Assembly: GCA_024278725.1 (NCBI GenBank)
Contig: JAJRSQ010000311.1
Coordinates: 1-18,445, forward strand
Reading direction: 5' to 3'
DNA: 18,445 bases
DNA from: Chloroflexota bacterium
GTDB lineage: Bacteria > Chloroflexota > Anaerolineae > 4572-78
Both the position numbers and the translations under genes were made by a program. The first letter of the stretch is position 1. Each line of letters begins with the position of its first letter. A model generated the notes under the pieces. The model searched no databases and was not told where the DNA came from. It saw nothing but the letters and a program-made list of their open reading frames with translations. Positions 1 to 6,806 of the stretch are shown here, one piece after another.

Positions 1-315
1 CTTTTCGCCAAAGATGCGGCGAATATCGTCAAATTGGACATCACCCCCGGCGATGGGGAATTGGTGGGCGGCAAAGTGATTTTGACCGCCACCAGCCAGG
101 AGTTGGGCGACAACATCACCGAACTGGATGGAAACGTCGAAGGGGAAGCGATGGAGATTGCGTTCAACGCTAAATATTTGATTGATGTGCTGAATGTTTT
201 GGATGGCGCGCAAGTTGTGCTGGAAACAGCCGCGCCCGCCAGCCCCGGGGTGTTGAAAACCGTCGGTGATGATTCATTTTTGCATGTCATCATGCCGATG
301 CACCTTTCCCGCTGA
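1..315 (+). CDS. dnaN: DNA polymerase III beta clamp, C-terminal part (5' truncated by window edge)
   Basis: This is the last 104 codons of the sliding clamp that tethers DNA polymerase III to DNA. The reading frame is open from base 1, so the gene starts outside the window. Visible are the third clamp domain's strand and helix pattern, the segment GEAMEIAFNAKYLIDVL that closely matches the family's 'EIGFNxxYLLDVL' signature, and the C-terminal VIMPMHLSR. The family usually ends in 'MPMRL', which forms part of the pocket that binds polymerase and other clamp partners; here the Arg is replaced by His and two residues follow. A strong terminator lies 15 bases after the stop, so this gene ends its transcription unit and is separate from the next gene. 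What lies upstream cannot be seen. I am confident of the family from the C-terminal signature. Confidence 0.93.
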   Translation, partial: LFAKDAANIVKLDITPGDGELVGGKVILTATSQELGDNITELDGNVEGEAMEIAFNAKYLIDVLNVLDGAQVVLETAAPASPGVLKTVGDDSFLHVIMPMHLSR

Positions 316-330
316 CCGTGTATTTTCCCA

Positions 331-365
331 GCCGATGCTTTTACGGGCATCGGCTTTTTTTTTTT
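331..365 (+). terminator. Rho-independent terminator after dnaN
   Basis: A perfect 8-bp stem, gccgatgc (331-338) with gcatcggc (347-354), has an 8-base loop and is followed directly by eleven T (355-365). It begins 15 bases after the dnaN stop codon. Confidence 0.92.
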
Positions 366-389
366 GCGCGTTCATGTCCGCGACGTTAT

Positions 390-418
390 TTTTCATTTTT
401 CCCCGAAACTGATATAGT
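390..418 (+). promoter_or_regulatory. Candidate sigma-70-type promoter for the oxoamine synthase gene
   Basis: TTTTCA (390-395) is followed after 17 bases by TATAGT (413-418), four and five matches to the -35 and -10 consensus. Transcription would begin near base 425, about 33 bases before the start codon. It lies just after the dnaN terminator, where a new promoter is needed. Confidence 0.5.
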
Positions 419-457
419 TTTGTTACACAAACATACCGTTTTTCGAAGGAGGCAAAG

Positions 458-1639
458 ATGCCCAAGCAAAAACTTCAATGGATTACAGATGAGCTTTCAT
501 CTTTGAAGGCACAGGGGTTATTCACTAACATTCGCACCCTTGAATCGCCGCAGGGGGCACGCATTACCGTCAATGGCGAATCGAAACTCAATTTCTGCTC
601 CAACAATTATTTGGGATTGGCAAACGACCCCCGGCTGAAAAAAGCGGCTCAAGATGCCATTGAGCGGTGGGGGGTGGGTCCCGGCGCAGTGCGCACCATT
701 GCCGGAACAATGTCTTTCCACACGGAATTGGAAGAACGGCTGGCGAAATTCAAGGGCGCGGAAGCGACCATCTCCTTCCAGTCGGGATTCACCGCCAATT
801 TAGCCACCATCCCCGCGCTGGTGGGCAAAGGCGATTTGATTTTCTCCGATGCGCTGAACCACGCTTCCATCATTGACGGCTGCCGGTTGTCGCGGGCGAA
901 AATCATTCCATATAAACATAATGATGTGGATGATTTGCGGCGCGTCGTTGCCGAAAATAGCCCGTTCAACAAAGCATTGCTGGTCACCGATGGGGTCTTT
1001 TCGATGGATGGAGACATTGCGCCGCTGGATAAACTGGTTGAAGTGGCGGAGGAACATGGGTTGATATTCATGGTGGATGATGCTCACGGGGAAGGCGTGA
1101 TGGGGCACGGCGGACGCGGCATTGTTGACCATTTCGGCTTGCACGGACGGGTGGACGTGGAAATCGGCACGCTGTCCAAAGCCTTCGGCGTGGTGGGGGG
1201 CTATGTTGCCGGTGCGCGCGCAATTGTGGATTGGCTGCGCCAGCGCGGGCGACCCTTCCTCTTTTCCAGCGCGGTCACACCCGCGGATGTGGCGGCATGT
1301 CTCGCCGCGGTGGATATTTTGGAAAACAGCACGGAACTGGTGGACAAACTTTGGGAGAATGGACGTTATTTCAAAGCGCATCTGCAAGGGATGGGTTTTG
1401 ATATTGGGATGAGCCAAACCCCCATCACGCCGGTGATGCTCGGTGAGGCGACCGTGGCGCAGAAAATGAGCCAACGCCTGTTCGAGGAAGGCGTGTTCGC
1501 CACTGCCATCGGTTTTCCCACCGTGCCGCGCGGAAAAGCCCGCATTCGGGTGATGCTGTCGGCGGCGCACACCAAAACAGATTTGGATGAAGGGTTGCAG
1601 ATTTTTGAAAGGGTTGGCAAAGAATTGAATATTATTTAG
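458..1639 (+). CDS. kbl: Alpha-oxoamine synthase, glycine C-acetyltransferase (2-amino-3-ketobutyrate CoA ligase)-like
   Basis: A 393-residue PLP enzyme of the fold-type I alpha-oxoamine synthase family. The family condenses an amino acid with an acyl-CoA; Kbl interconverts glycine plus acetyl-CoA with 2-amino-3-ketobutyrate in threonine breakdown, in the cytoplasm. Length and collinearity fit full-length members. Seen here: NFCSNNYLGLA near residue 47, VDDAHGEGVMG with D207 (expected to contact the pyridine nitrogen) and H210, and GTLSKAFG with K241 as the expected PLP Schiff-base lysine. The start is set by AGGAGG at 447-452, five bases upstream. Family members with other specificities (BioF, serine palmitoyltransferase, 5-aminolevulinate synthase) are hard to separate by eye. 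I favour Kbl from the 'NFCSNNYLGLA' and 'SMDGDIAPL' segments, but no threonine dehydrogenase is adjacent. It is likely co-transcribed with the following oxidoreductase, 21 bases downstream. Confidence 0.85.
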   Translation: MPKQKLQWITDELSSLKAQGLFTNIRTLESPQGARITVNGESKLNFCSNNYLGLANDPRLKKAAQDAIERWGVGPGAVRTIAGTMSFHTELEERLAKFKGAEATISFQSGFTANLATIPALVGKGDLIFSDALNHASIIDGCRLSRAKIIPYKHNDVDDLRRVVAENSPFNKALLVTDGVFSMDGDIAPLDKLVEVAEEHGLIFMVDDAHGEGVMGHGGRGIVDHFGLHGRVDVEIGTLSKAFGVVGGYVAGARAIVDWLRQRGRPFLFSSAVTPADVAACLAAVDILENSTELVDKLWENGRYFKAHLQGMGFDIGMSQTPITPVMLGEATVAQKMSQRLFEEGVFATAIGFPTVPRGKARIRVMLSAAHTKTDLDEGLQIFERVGKELNII

Positions 1640-1660
1640 CCGAAAAAGGAGAGGATGCGC

Positions 1661-2629
1661 ATGAAAGCGATTCAGGTGAAAGAGAACGGCGGGGTGGAAC
1701 AGCTGCGGCTGGCGGAAATAACCACCCCCACCCCCGGCAACGGGGAAGTTTTGGTGAAAATTCACGCGGCAGGGGTAAACTTCATCGACATTTATCATCG
1801 CACCGGATTGTACCCGTTGCCGAAGCCGTTCACGCCGGGCTTGGAAGCCGCCGGTGTTGTGGAAGCCATTGGCGATGGTGTCACCTCGGTGGCGGTGGGG
1901 GACAGGGTTGCGTATAGTACCCAATTGGGGGCGTATGCCGAGTTTGCCGTGGTGCCGGAAGCCGGTCTCGTGCCCGTACCGGCGGAAGTCTCCCTGACCG
2001 ATGCGGCAGCGGTGATGTTGCAGGGTATGACGGCGCACTATTTGGCGTTCAGCACCTTTCCGCTGAAAAAAGGCGATACGGCGCTCATCCATGCCGCCGC
2101 CGGTGGGGTGGGGCTGTTGCTGGTGCAAATGGCGAAAAAAGCGGGCGCGACGGTCATCGGCACGGTGTCCACTGCGGAAAAAGCGGCGCTGGCAAAAGAC
2201 GCGGGGGCTGACCATGTGATTCGGTACACCCAAACCGACTTTGCGGCGGAAACGCGGCGGCTCACCGGTGGCGACGGGGTGGACGTTGTGTATGATTCGG
2301 TGGGGCAGGCAACCTTTGAAAAAAGCCTGACGGTGCTGAAACCGCGCGGCATGATGGTGCTTTTCGGGCAGTCCAGCGGTCCTGTGCCGCCGTTTAATCT
2401 GGGCGAATTGAACACGCTCGGCTCATTGTACATCACCCGACCCTCGTTATTCCATTATATTGCGTCTCGCGAAGATTTGTTGTGGCGAAGCGGGGACATT
2501 TTTTCGTGGCTCAAAGCGGGTTCGCTGAACTTGCGCATAGACCGAACCATTCCGCTGGCAGAGGCGGCAACTGCCCACACGCTGCTTGCCGCGCGAAAAA
2601 CGGCGGGGAAAGTGCTGCTGATTCCGTAG
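1661..2629 (+). CDS. Zinc-independent NADPH:quinone oxidoreductase (MDR superfamily)
   Basis: A 322-residue medium-chain dehydrogenase/reductase of the quinone oxidoreductase branch, cytoplasmic, expected to reduce quinones or similar alpha,beta-unsaturated carbonyls with NADPH. Seen: an N-terminal GroES-like part with GVNFIDIYHRTGLYPLP and PGLEAAGVVEAIGDGV, then the Rossmann loop AAAGGVGLLLVQMAKKAGA, then VYDSVGQATFEKSL. The catalytic and structural zinc cysteines of alcohol dehydrogenases are absent, as expected for this branch. An in-frame ATG at 1655 exists, but GGAG at 1648-1651 is nine bases from the ATG at 1661 and only three from 1655. Family members also typically begin MKAI, so I use 1661. 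The gene follows the oxoamine synthase by 21 bases without a terminator, suggesting one operon. The substrate cannot be told from sequence. Confidence 0.88.
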   Translation: MKAIQVKENGGVEQLRLAEITTPTPGNGEVLVKIHAAGVNFIDIYHRTGLYPLPKPFTPGLEAAGVVEAIGDGVTSVAVGDRVAYSTQLGAYAEFAVVPEAGLVPVPAEVSLTDAAAVMLQGMTAHYLAFSTFPLKKGDTALIHAAAGGVGLLLVQMAKKAGATVIGTVSTAEKAALAKDAGADHVIRYTQTDFAAETRRLTGGDGVDVVYDSVGQATFEKSLTVLKPRGMMVLFGQSSGPVPPFNLGELNTLGSLYITRPSLFHYIASREDLLWRSGDIFSWLKAGSLNLRIDRTIPLAEAATAHTLLAARKTAGKVLLIP

Positions 2630-2657
2630 GGCGACTGAAACCGAGGGCGGATTTTCG

Positions 2658-2807
2658 GTGGTGGTATTTTTTGACTGATACAAAGGTAGCCGGTTGTCAT
2701 TGCGAGCGCAGCGAAGCAATCACCACGCTTCAATGACGGAGATTGCTTCGGCGTTGCACGCCTCGCAATGACACTTGCGTATCCCGTCAGTCAATTTGAA
2801 CTACTAC
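2658..2807. repeat. Palindromic MITE-like dispersed repeat, copy 1
   Basis: A 150-base element with imperfect terminal inverted repeats of about 21 bases (gtggtggt at the left, actactac at the right). It has nested internal palindromes: tgtcattgcgag (2695-2706) with ctcgcaatgaca (2762-2773), and gaagcaatc (2713-2721) with gattgcttc (2741-2749). A second copy lies at 11648-11816, about 93% identical by eye. It holds no coding potential of its own. The 'gtcattgcgag...gaagcaatc' core resembles a short repeat seen in many bacterial genomes. It fills most of the gap between the convergent oxidoreductase and lysO genes. Beyond the element an inverted match continues: aaaccgagggc (2638-2648) pairs with gccctcggttt (2818-2828). 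Confidence 0.85.
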
Positions 2808-2834
2808 CGATTTTTCTGCCCTCGGTTTTTTTTT
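2806..2834 (+). terminator. Probable intrinsic terminator for the kbl/oxidoreductase unit
   Basis: The right edge of the repeat can form a short local stem, accga (2806-2810) with tcggt (2822-2826). Alternatively gccctcggttt (2818-2828) can pair with aaaccgagggc at 2638-2648, 170 bases upstream. Nine T follow (2826-2834). The short stem is weak alone; the long-range stem plus T tract makes termination plausible. The T tract overlaps the stop codon of the convergent lysO gene. Confidence 0.4.
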
Positions 2835-3435
2835 AGAGTGACAGGATGAAGGGCACGAGGATGGGCACGAGCACCGTGAGCACAATCCCGCTGAAAAAGG
2901 CGATGATGGCGTATTCTTTGCCGCTGAAACGCGCCACCATCGGCAAGGTTGTGTCCATCGCGGTTGCCCCGCCGGAGGCAATGGGCGCGAGTTTGCCGAA
3001 AAGACGCACAAAGAGGGGGGCAAATATCAAGGTGATGATTTCCCGGCTCAGATTGGCGAGCAGGGCAATCACGCCCAGGGTGCTCCCTTTTATTTGGGTG
3101 ATGATGATGCTGGACAAGCTGTAATAGCCAAATCCCGCGCCGATGGCGACCGCATCTTTCACGGAGATGCGGGGGAGCAGTAACGAAAACAACCCTGCGC
3201 CCACCAGCGACCCGACGACAATTGAAATCGGCACGAGTATGACGGCGAAACTCGCTTTTTTGAGCGTTTTCCAAGCGTTTGGGTTGCCGCCGATATCCGC
3301 ACCCACCAAAAAGAGAAGCGCATACAGCGCATATAAAATCAACGTGTTGGGGTCAATGGCTACCGGTAAAACTCGGAAGATGCCCGCCGCAATACCGGTG
3401 CTGAAGATCAGCAAAATGAAGAGACTATTTTTCAT
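2833..3435 (-). CDS. lysO: LysO-family lysine exporter, large C-terminal subunit
   Basis: A 200-residue inner-membrane protein made almost wholly of hydrophobic segments, matching the C-terminal two thirds of the Lys_export (LysO/YbjE, formerly DUF340) family. In Escherichia coli, LysO is one polypeptide of about 300 residues that exports lysine and toxic lysine analogues. Diagnostic segments here are AVAIGAGFGYYSLSSIIIT, then GVIALLANLSREIITL with an Arg-Glu pair inside a membrane helix, then SGGATAMDTTLP. A longer in-frame start at 3474 would add a polar 13-residue leader; I prefer the ATG at 3435 (MKNSLFILL). It overlaps the 3' end of the small-subunit gene by 11 bases in another frame, so translation is probably coupled. 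Together the two genes supply the length of one E. coli LysO. A frameshift in a once single gene is the alternative. Confidence 0.82.
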   Translation of the reverse strand: MKNSLFILLIFSTGIAAGIFRVLPVAIDPNTLILYALYALLFLVGADIGGNPNAWKTLKKASFAVILVPISIVVGSLVGAGLFSLLLPRISVKDAVAIGAGFGYYSLSSIIITQIKGSTLGVIALLANLSREIITLIFAPLFVRLFGKLAPIASGGATAMDTTLPMVARFSGKEYAIIAFFSGIVLTVLVPILVPFILSL

Positions 3436-3706
3436 GCAACCCCCGAAACGCGAAAAAATATAACGCCCCCGCAAAAATTAAACTCCCCAAAATGCTGCCG
3501 CTGCTCAACAAGATTGCTTGCCACCCCAGTTCCCCCAACGCCGAGACAATCGCATCGTTTTGCCCCACAGAATAGCCGAGAAAAAAAATCAGCAAAAAAA
3601 CCGCGAAGGTGGTGGCTTTTGCCGAAAAGGTCATCAGTTTTGTTTGGCTTCTAAAAATAAAACCGACAATGATGCCGGCAAGCAAAAAAACAAAGATTAT
3701 CCACAT
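3425..3706 (-). CDS. LysO-family exporter, small N-terminal subunit
   Basis: A 93-residue membrane protein with three hydrophobic segments (residues about 2-17, 32-50 and 65-87). It resembles the N-terminal third of LysO: MWIIFVFLLAGIIVGF, then FLLIFFLGYSVGQND, then a closing helix. It has its own ATG but only a poor ribosome binding site. It starts 18 bases after the stop of the sensor kinase gene, so it is probably in the same transcript. Its last codons overlap the start of the large-subunit gene by 11 bases. Split LysO proteins of this size ratio occur, to my knowledge, in other bacteria and archaea, so this is probably a natural two-gene form. The function is inferred from the neighbour and the general pattern rather than from catalytic motifs. 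Confidence 0.75.
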   Translation of the reverse strand: MWIIFVFLLAGIIVGFIFRSQTKLMTFSAKATTFAVFLLIFFLGYSVGQNDAIVSALGELGWQAILLSSGSILGSLIFAGALYFFAFRGLHEK

Positions 3707-3724
3707 GGTGCAGCCCCGAAAAAA

Positions 3725-6694
3725 CTATGAGTGTAATTTTTCAATGACGGAAGCCAACGCATTTAAGGTTAATGGTTTTGACAGCCACGCGGAAAACGTG
3801 TTTTTTGGCGAGTCCGCCGACTCTTGCGGCTGTTTTGTGTCCGACAGCCCGATAATGGTCAGGTGCGGGTTGCGTTCTTTCAACGCTGTTGCCAGCGATT
3901 GCCCGCCCAAACGCGCCATGGAACTGTCCATAATCACCAGCACAATTTCCGCTTCATGCGAATCGAATTGCGCCAGCGCGTTGTAGCCGTCTTGGGCGGT
4001 GAGCGGCGTGTATCCCAGCGCCTCCAGCATGGATGCCCCGTTTTTTAACGTCAGGGCATTATCCACCACCAGCAAAACCGATTCGCCGTGCCCGTGGGGG
4101 AGGGTCGTCGTCTCAAGCGACGGCTTCGAGACAAGTTCTTCCGGGAAAAATAGGGTGACGAGCGTGCCCTCTTCGACCACACTGCTGATGGTGATGTACC
4201 CGCCGTGTTGCTTCATAATGCCATATGCCTGCGAAAGCCCCAAGCCGGTTCCCGCGCCGACATCTTTGGTGGTGAAAAAGGGTTCAAAAACGTGTGGAAT
4301 CACGTCTTCCGGAATGCCGACGCCTGAATCCGCGATGGCAATGGCGACCCATGAGCCGGGCGGCATGGTGGGATACGGCGCCGATTCGTCCGGTTGCAGG
4401 TGCAGCCGGTACGCCGAGAGCGTCAACGTGCCGCCGTCGGGCATCGCGTCGCGCGCGTTTCGCGCCAAATTCAAAATAACCTGCCGGATGCGTTCCACGT
4501 CCAGCAGGATGTGCGCGGATTTTACCGCCGCGTCCACCGTCAGCGAGACGGTGATGGACGGGGGGAGCGCTTGGCGCACCATATCAGCGGCGGCGTCCAA
4601 AAACGGCGATACGGCGGTGGATTTTGTCTGACTTGTGGATTGGCGGCTGAAGTCCAGAATTTGCGCAATCAGTTCGGCGGCGCGCTGTCCCTGTTCCACA
4701 ATCTGCCGCAACTGATTTTTTGCCGCATCCGGGGTGCTCGCGCGTCGGCTCACCAAATCGGCAAAGCCAATCATGCTGGTTAAAATATTGTTGAAATCGT
4801 GGGCGAAACCCGCCGCCATCTGTCCGATTGCCGCCAGATGTTCCTGCTGTTGCGTGCGCCGTTGTTGCGCGCGCACATCGGTGACGTCGTTGAGGACAAT
4901 CACCCAGCCTTCCGATTCGACGGAATGGGCGGAAACGGTGAAAATCCGTTCCGGCGGGGTGATGGAGGTTATTTCATGCCACGTGCCGTATGAAGTGACC
5001 TCCAAAATGTGGAGCAGGGGGAGTTTACCCAACGACTGCAATTTGCCGTTGTCGGGGTCTCTGGTTTCCAGTACGCGCAGAAACGCGGTGGCGGTGGGAT
5101 TCGCCACTTTGATGTGGTGCTCTTTGTCCAGCAGTAAAATCCCCAGAGAGACGGAATCTAAAATTTGCTGAACCAGCCGGGCTTGTTTTCGACTTTCCTC
5201 GTGCCAATAAACATTTTGAATGGCAATTGCCGCCTGATTAGCCATCGCTTCCATTAATTCCACGTCAGCGCGGGTGTAGGACGGATTGCCGGGCTGATTG
5301 ATGGCGGTGAGGGTCCCCAAAACAGTATTTTGATACCGCAACGGGGCGACGATGACATGAGACGGTTCATCGGAGGGTTTATCGGGCATTTGGTGCGGCG
5401 GGTTCAAAAATGCCGATAATTGCCGGTGCGAAAGAATCGACGTGCGGTTATTCTGCAACCATCCGGTCAAACCGGTTTTCAAATGGTCGAAGGAAAGGGC
5501 ATCAATTTCCTGCGCGCCGGGTCCCCCTTTCACAAAATAGGCAACATTACGGTGTTCCAGATTTGGGGCGGATAAAATGACGGTGTGCGCCGGCAGCGAC
5601 TCCGCGATACTGTCCACCACCGATTGCAGCACTGCGGTGAGGGTGTTCTGCGCGATTAATTGTTGACTGACATATTGAAGCGCTTCCGTTTTTGATAACG
5701 CCAGACGCACCGCATCGAATAACCGTGCGTTTTTTATCGCCACGGCGGCTTGCCCGGCAAATGCCGACAACCGTTCGGCGTCTCCGGGCTGGTAAAAATC
5801 AGGTTCGGCTTTGTCCAATGAAAAAAAGGCGACCACTTCCCCCTGAACGGTGATGGGCGCACCCGCCCATGAGCGCACCGTATTTTTGGGACGCACATGA
5901 ACCCAGTAGGGGTAGGTGTCGGTGTTGGGGATGATGAGCGGACACTGGGTTTCTATCATTGTTCGCAGGTTTGTCGTTTCAGAAATATCGAAGGTCAGCC
6001 CTTCCACGTCCGCGGCAACTTCATCCCCGAAACGGTCATACCCGCGCGCCTGGGCAATGCGGGCGATATGCCCTTCCACCACCATCACATTCGCCGCGTC
6101 ATACGGAACCACGCGCGCAATTTGTTCCAGCAGGGTGTGCAGAATGGTGTCCAAATCCAGCGTGCTGCTGAACGCCATGCCCGCATCCCGCAGCGCTTCC
6201 GCCAGCTCGCGCTGTTTGCGTTCTTCTGCCAGCAATCGCGCCCGTTCCGCTTCCAGTTTTTTGTACGCGCTGATATTTGTGCCGATAACCGTGGCGGACA
6301 CGATGACGCCATCTTTGTAAATGGGACTCACGCGGGTGGCGTGCCAATCGCCTTCGCTGTCAACATGTTCATACGATGTCGTTTTGCCGGTGCGAAAGAC
6401 ATACTCCAGCGCATAGCGGAGCTTTTCCTGATGGTCGTCCGATTGAAGCAACGAAAAAATATTTAACCCGATGATGCCGGAGGCGGTGCTGCCGGCGGGC
6501 GCTTCGTTGGCAATCAGAATTTTCCCATGCCGGTCAATGGACAGCAAAACATCCGGCGTATTTTGAATCGCCGAATGATACCGCTCAATTTCAGCATGTG
6601 CGGCGTCCAATTCGTATTCCAAAGCCGTAATTCGGGCTTCCAGTGCCGCAACTTTTTCTTCAGGTGTTGATGTTGATTTTGCCGTCTTTGCCAT
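3725..6694 (-). CDS. Hybrid sensor histidine kinase: PAS-GAF-GAF-PAS-HisKA-HATPase-receiver
   Basis: A 989-residue cytoplasmic-looking signalling kinase with no membrane segment. In order: a short coiled coil (residues 11-38); PAS (about 39-142) with the typical IGTNISAYKKLEAER exit; a coiled linker; GAF (about 178-325) ending AFAGQAAVAIKNARLF; a second GAF (about 350-495) ending MANQAAIAIQNV; a second PAS (about 508-612); HisKA with phospho-acceptor H632 in GFAHDFNNILT; and HATPase_c with N box (NLARNARDAMPDGG), G1 (ADSGVGIP), F box (FEPFFTTK) and G2 (GTGLGLSQAYGI). The C-terminal receiver (about 873-985) keeps D923 and K973, but the usual Asp-Asp acid pair is D878-N879. No output domain is present and no separate regulator is adjacent. 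The ATG has no clear Shine-Dalgarno site. It reads into lysO, 18 bases downstream. The signal is unknown; PAS and GAF domains often bind small ligands or cofactors. Confidence 0.93.
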   Translation of the reverse strand: MAKTAKSTSTPEEKVAALEARITALEYELDAAHAEIERYHSAIQNTPDVLLSIDRHGKILIANEAPAGSTASGIIGLNIFSLLQSDDHQEKLRYALEYVFRTGKTTSYEHVDSEGDWHATRVSPIYKDGVIVSATVIGTNISAYKKLEAERARLLAEERKQRELAEALRDAGMAFSSTLDLDTILHTLLEQIARVVPYDAANVMVVEGHIARIAQARGYDRFGDEVAADVEGLTFDISETTNLRTMIETQCPLIIPNTDTYPYWVHVRPKNTVRSWAGAPITVQGEVVAFFSLDKAEPDFYQPGDAERLSAFAGQAAVAIKNARLFDAVRLALSKTEALQYVSQQLIAQNTLTAVLQSVVDSIAESLPAHTVILSAPNLEHRNVAYFVKGGPGAQEIDALSFDHLKTGLTGWLQNNRTSILSHRQLSAFLNPPHQMPDKPSDEPSHVIVAPLRYQNTVLGTLTAINQPGNPSYTRADVELMEAMANQAAIAIQNVYWHEESRKQARLVQQILDSVSLGILLLDKEHHIKVANPTATAFLRVLETRDPDNGKLQSLGKLPLLHILEVTSYGTWHEITSITPPERIFTVSAHSVESEGWVIVLNDVTDVRAQQRRTQQQEHLAAIGQMAAGFAHDFNNILTSMIGFADLVSRRASTPDAAKNQLRQIVEQGQRAAELIAQILDFSRQSTSQTKSTAVSPFLDAAADMVRQALPPSITVSLTVDAAVKSAHILLDVERIRQVILNLARNARDAMPDGGTLTLSAYRLHLQPDESAPYPTMPPGSWVAIAIADSGVGIPEDVIPHVFEPFFTTKDVGAGTGLGLSQAYGIMKQHGGYITISSVVEEGTLVTLFFPEELVSKPSLETTTLPHGHGESVLLVVDNALTLKNGASMLEALGYTPLTAQDGYNALAQFDSHEAEIVLVIMDSSMARLGGQSLATALKERNPHLTIIGLSDTKQPQESADSPKNTFSAWLSKPLTLNALASVIEKLHS

Positions 6695-6720
6695 AACAAT
6701 GGGATAATCGTATAAAACGT

Positions 6721-6748
6721 TTGTTTTCTACATTGATGGTAGTATAAT
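6721..6748 (+). promoter_or_regulatory. Candidate promoter for the lipoprotein/glycosidase unit
   Basis: TTGTTT (6721-6726) is followed after 16 bases by a perfect TATAAT (6743-6748). Transcription would start near 6755, about 50 bases before the lipoprotein ATG. The -10 box overlaps that of a divergent promoter on the other strand. Confidence 0.6.
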
Positions 6749-6769
6749 GAAAAAATAATATTACCGCAA
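6741..6769 (-). promoter_or_regulatory. Candidate divergent promoter for the hybrid kinase/lysO unit
   Basis: On the minus strand TTGCGG (6769-6764) is followed after exactly 17 bases by TATACT (6746-6741), five of six matches in the -10. Transcription would start near 6734, about 40 bases before the kinase ATG. The spacer is very AT-rich. Confidence 0.5.
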
Positions 6770-6806
6770 CACGCAAATTGGTTGATGAATACCATCGGAG
6801 AATCAG

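Noticed and set aside
800..2233. 477-codon open frame on the minus strand
   Set aside because: It is antisense to the oxoamine synthase and oxidoreductase genes, and its product is rich in His, Arg and Gln with no recognisable motif. It arises from third-position GC bias of the true genes.
2630..2832. Possible CRISPR remnant because of the repeated palindromes
   Set aside because: There is only one copy of each half, with no regular spacing or spacers; the structure is a nested terminal-inverted-repeat element.
4734..5171. 145-codon plus-strand frame inside the hybrid kinase
   Set aside because: It is wholly antisense to well-defined HisKA and PAS2 coding sequence; composition explains it.
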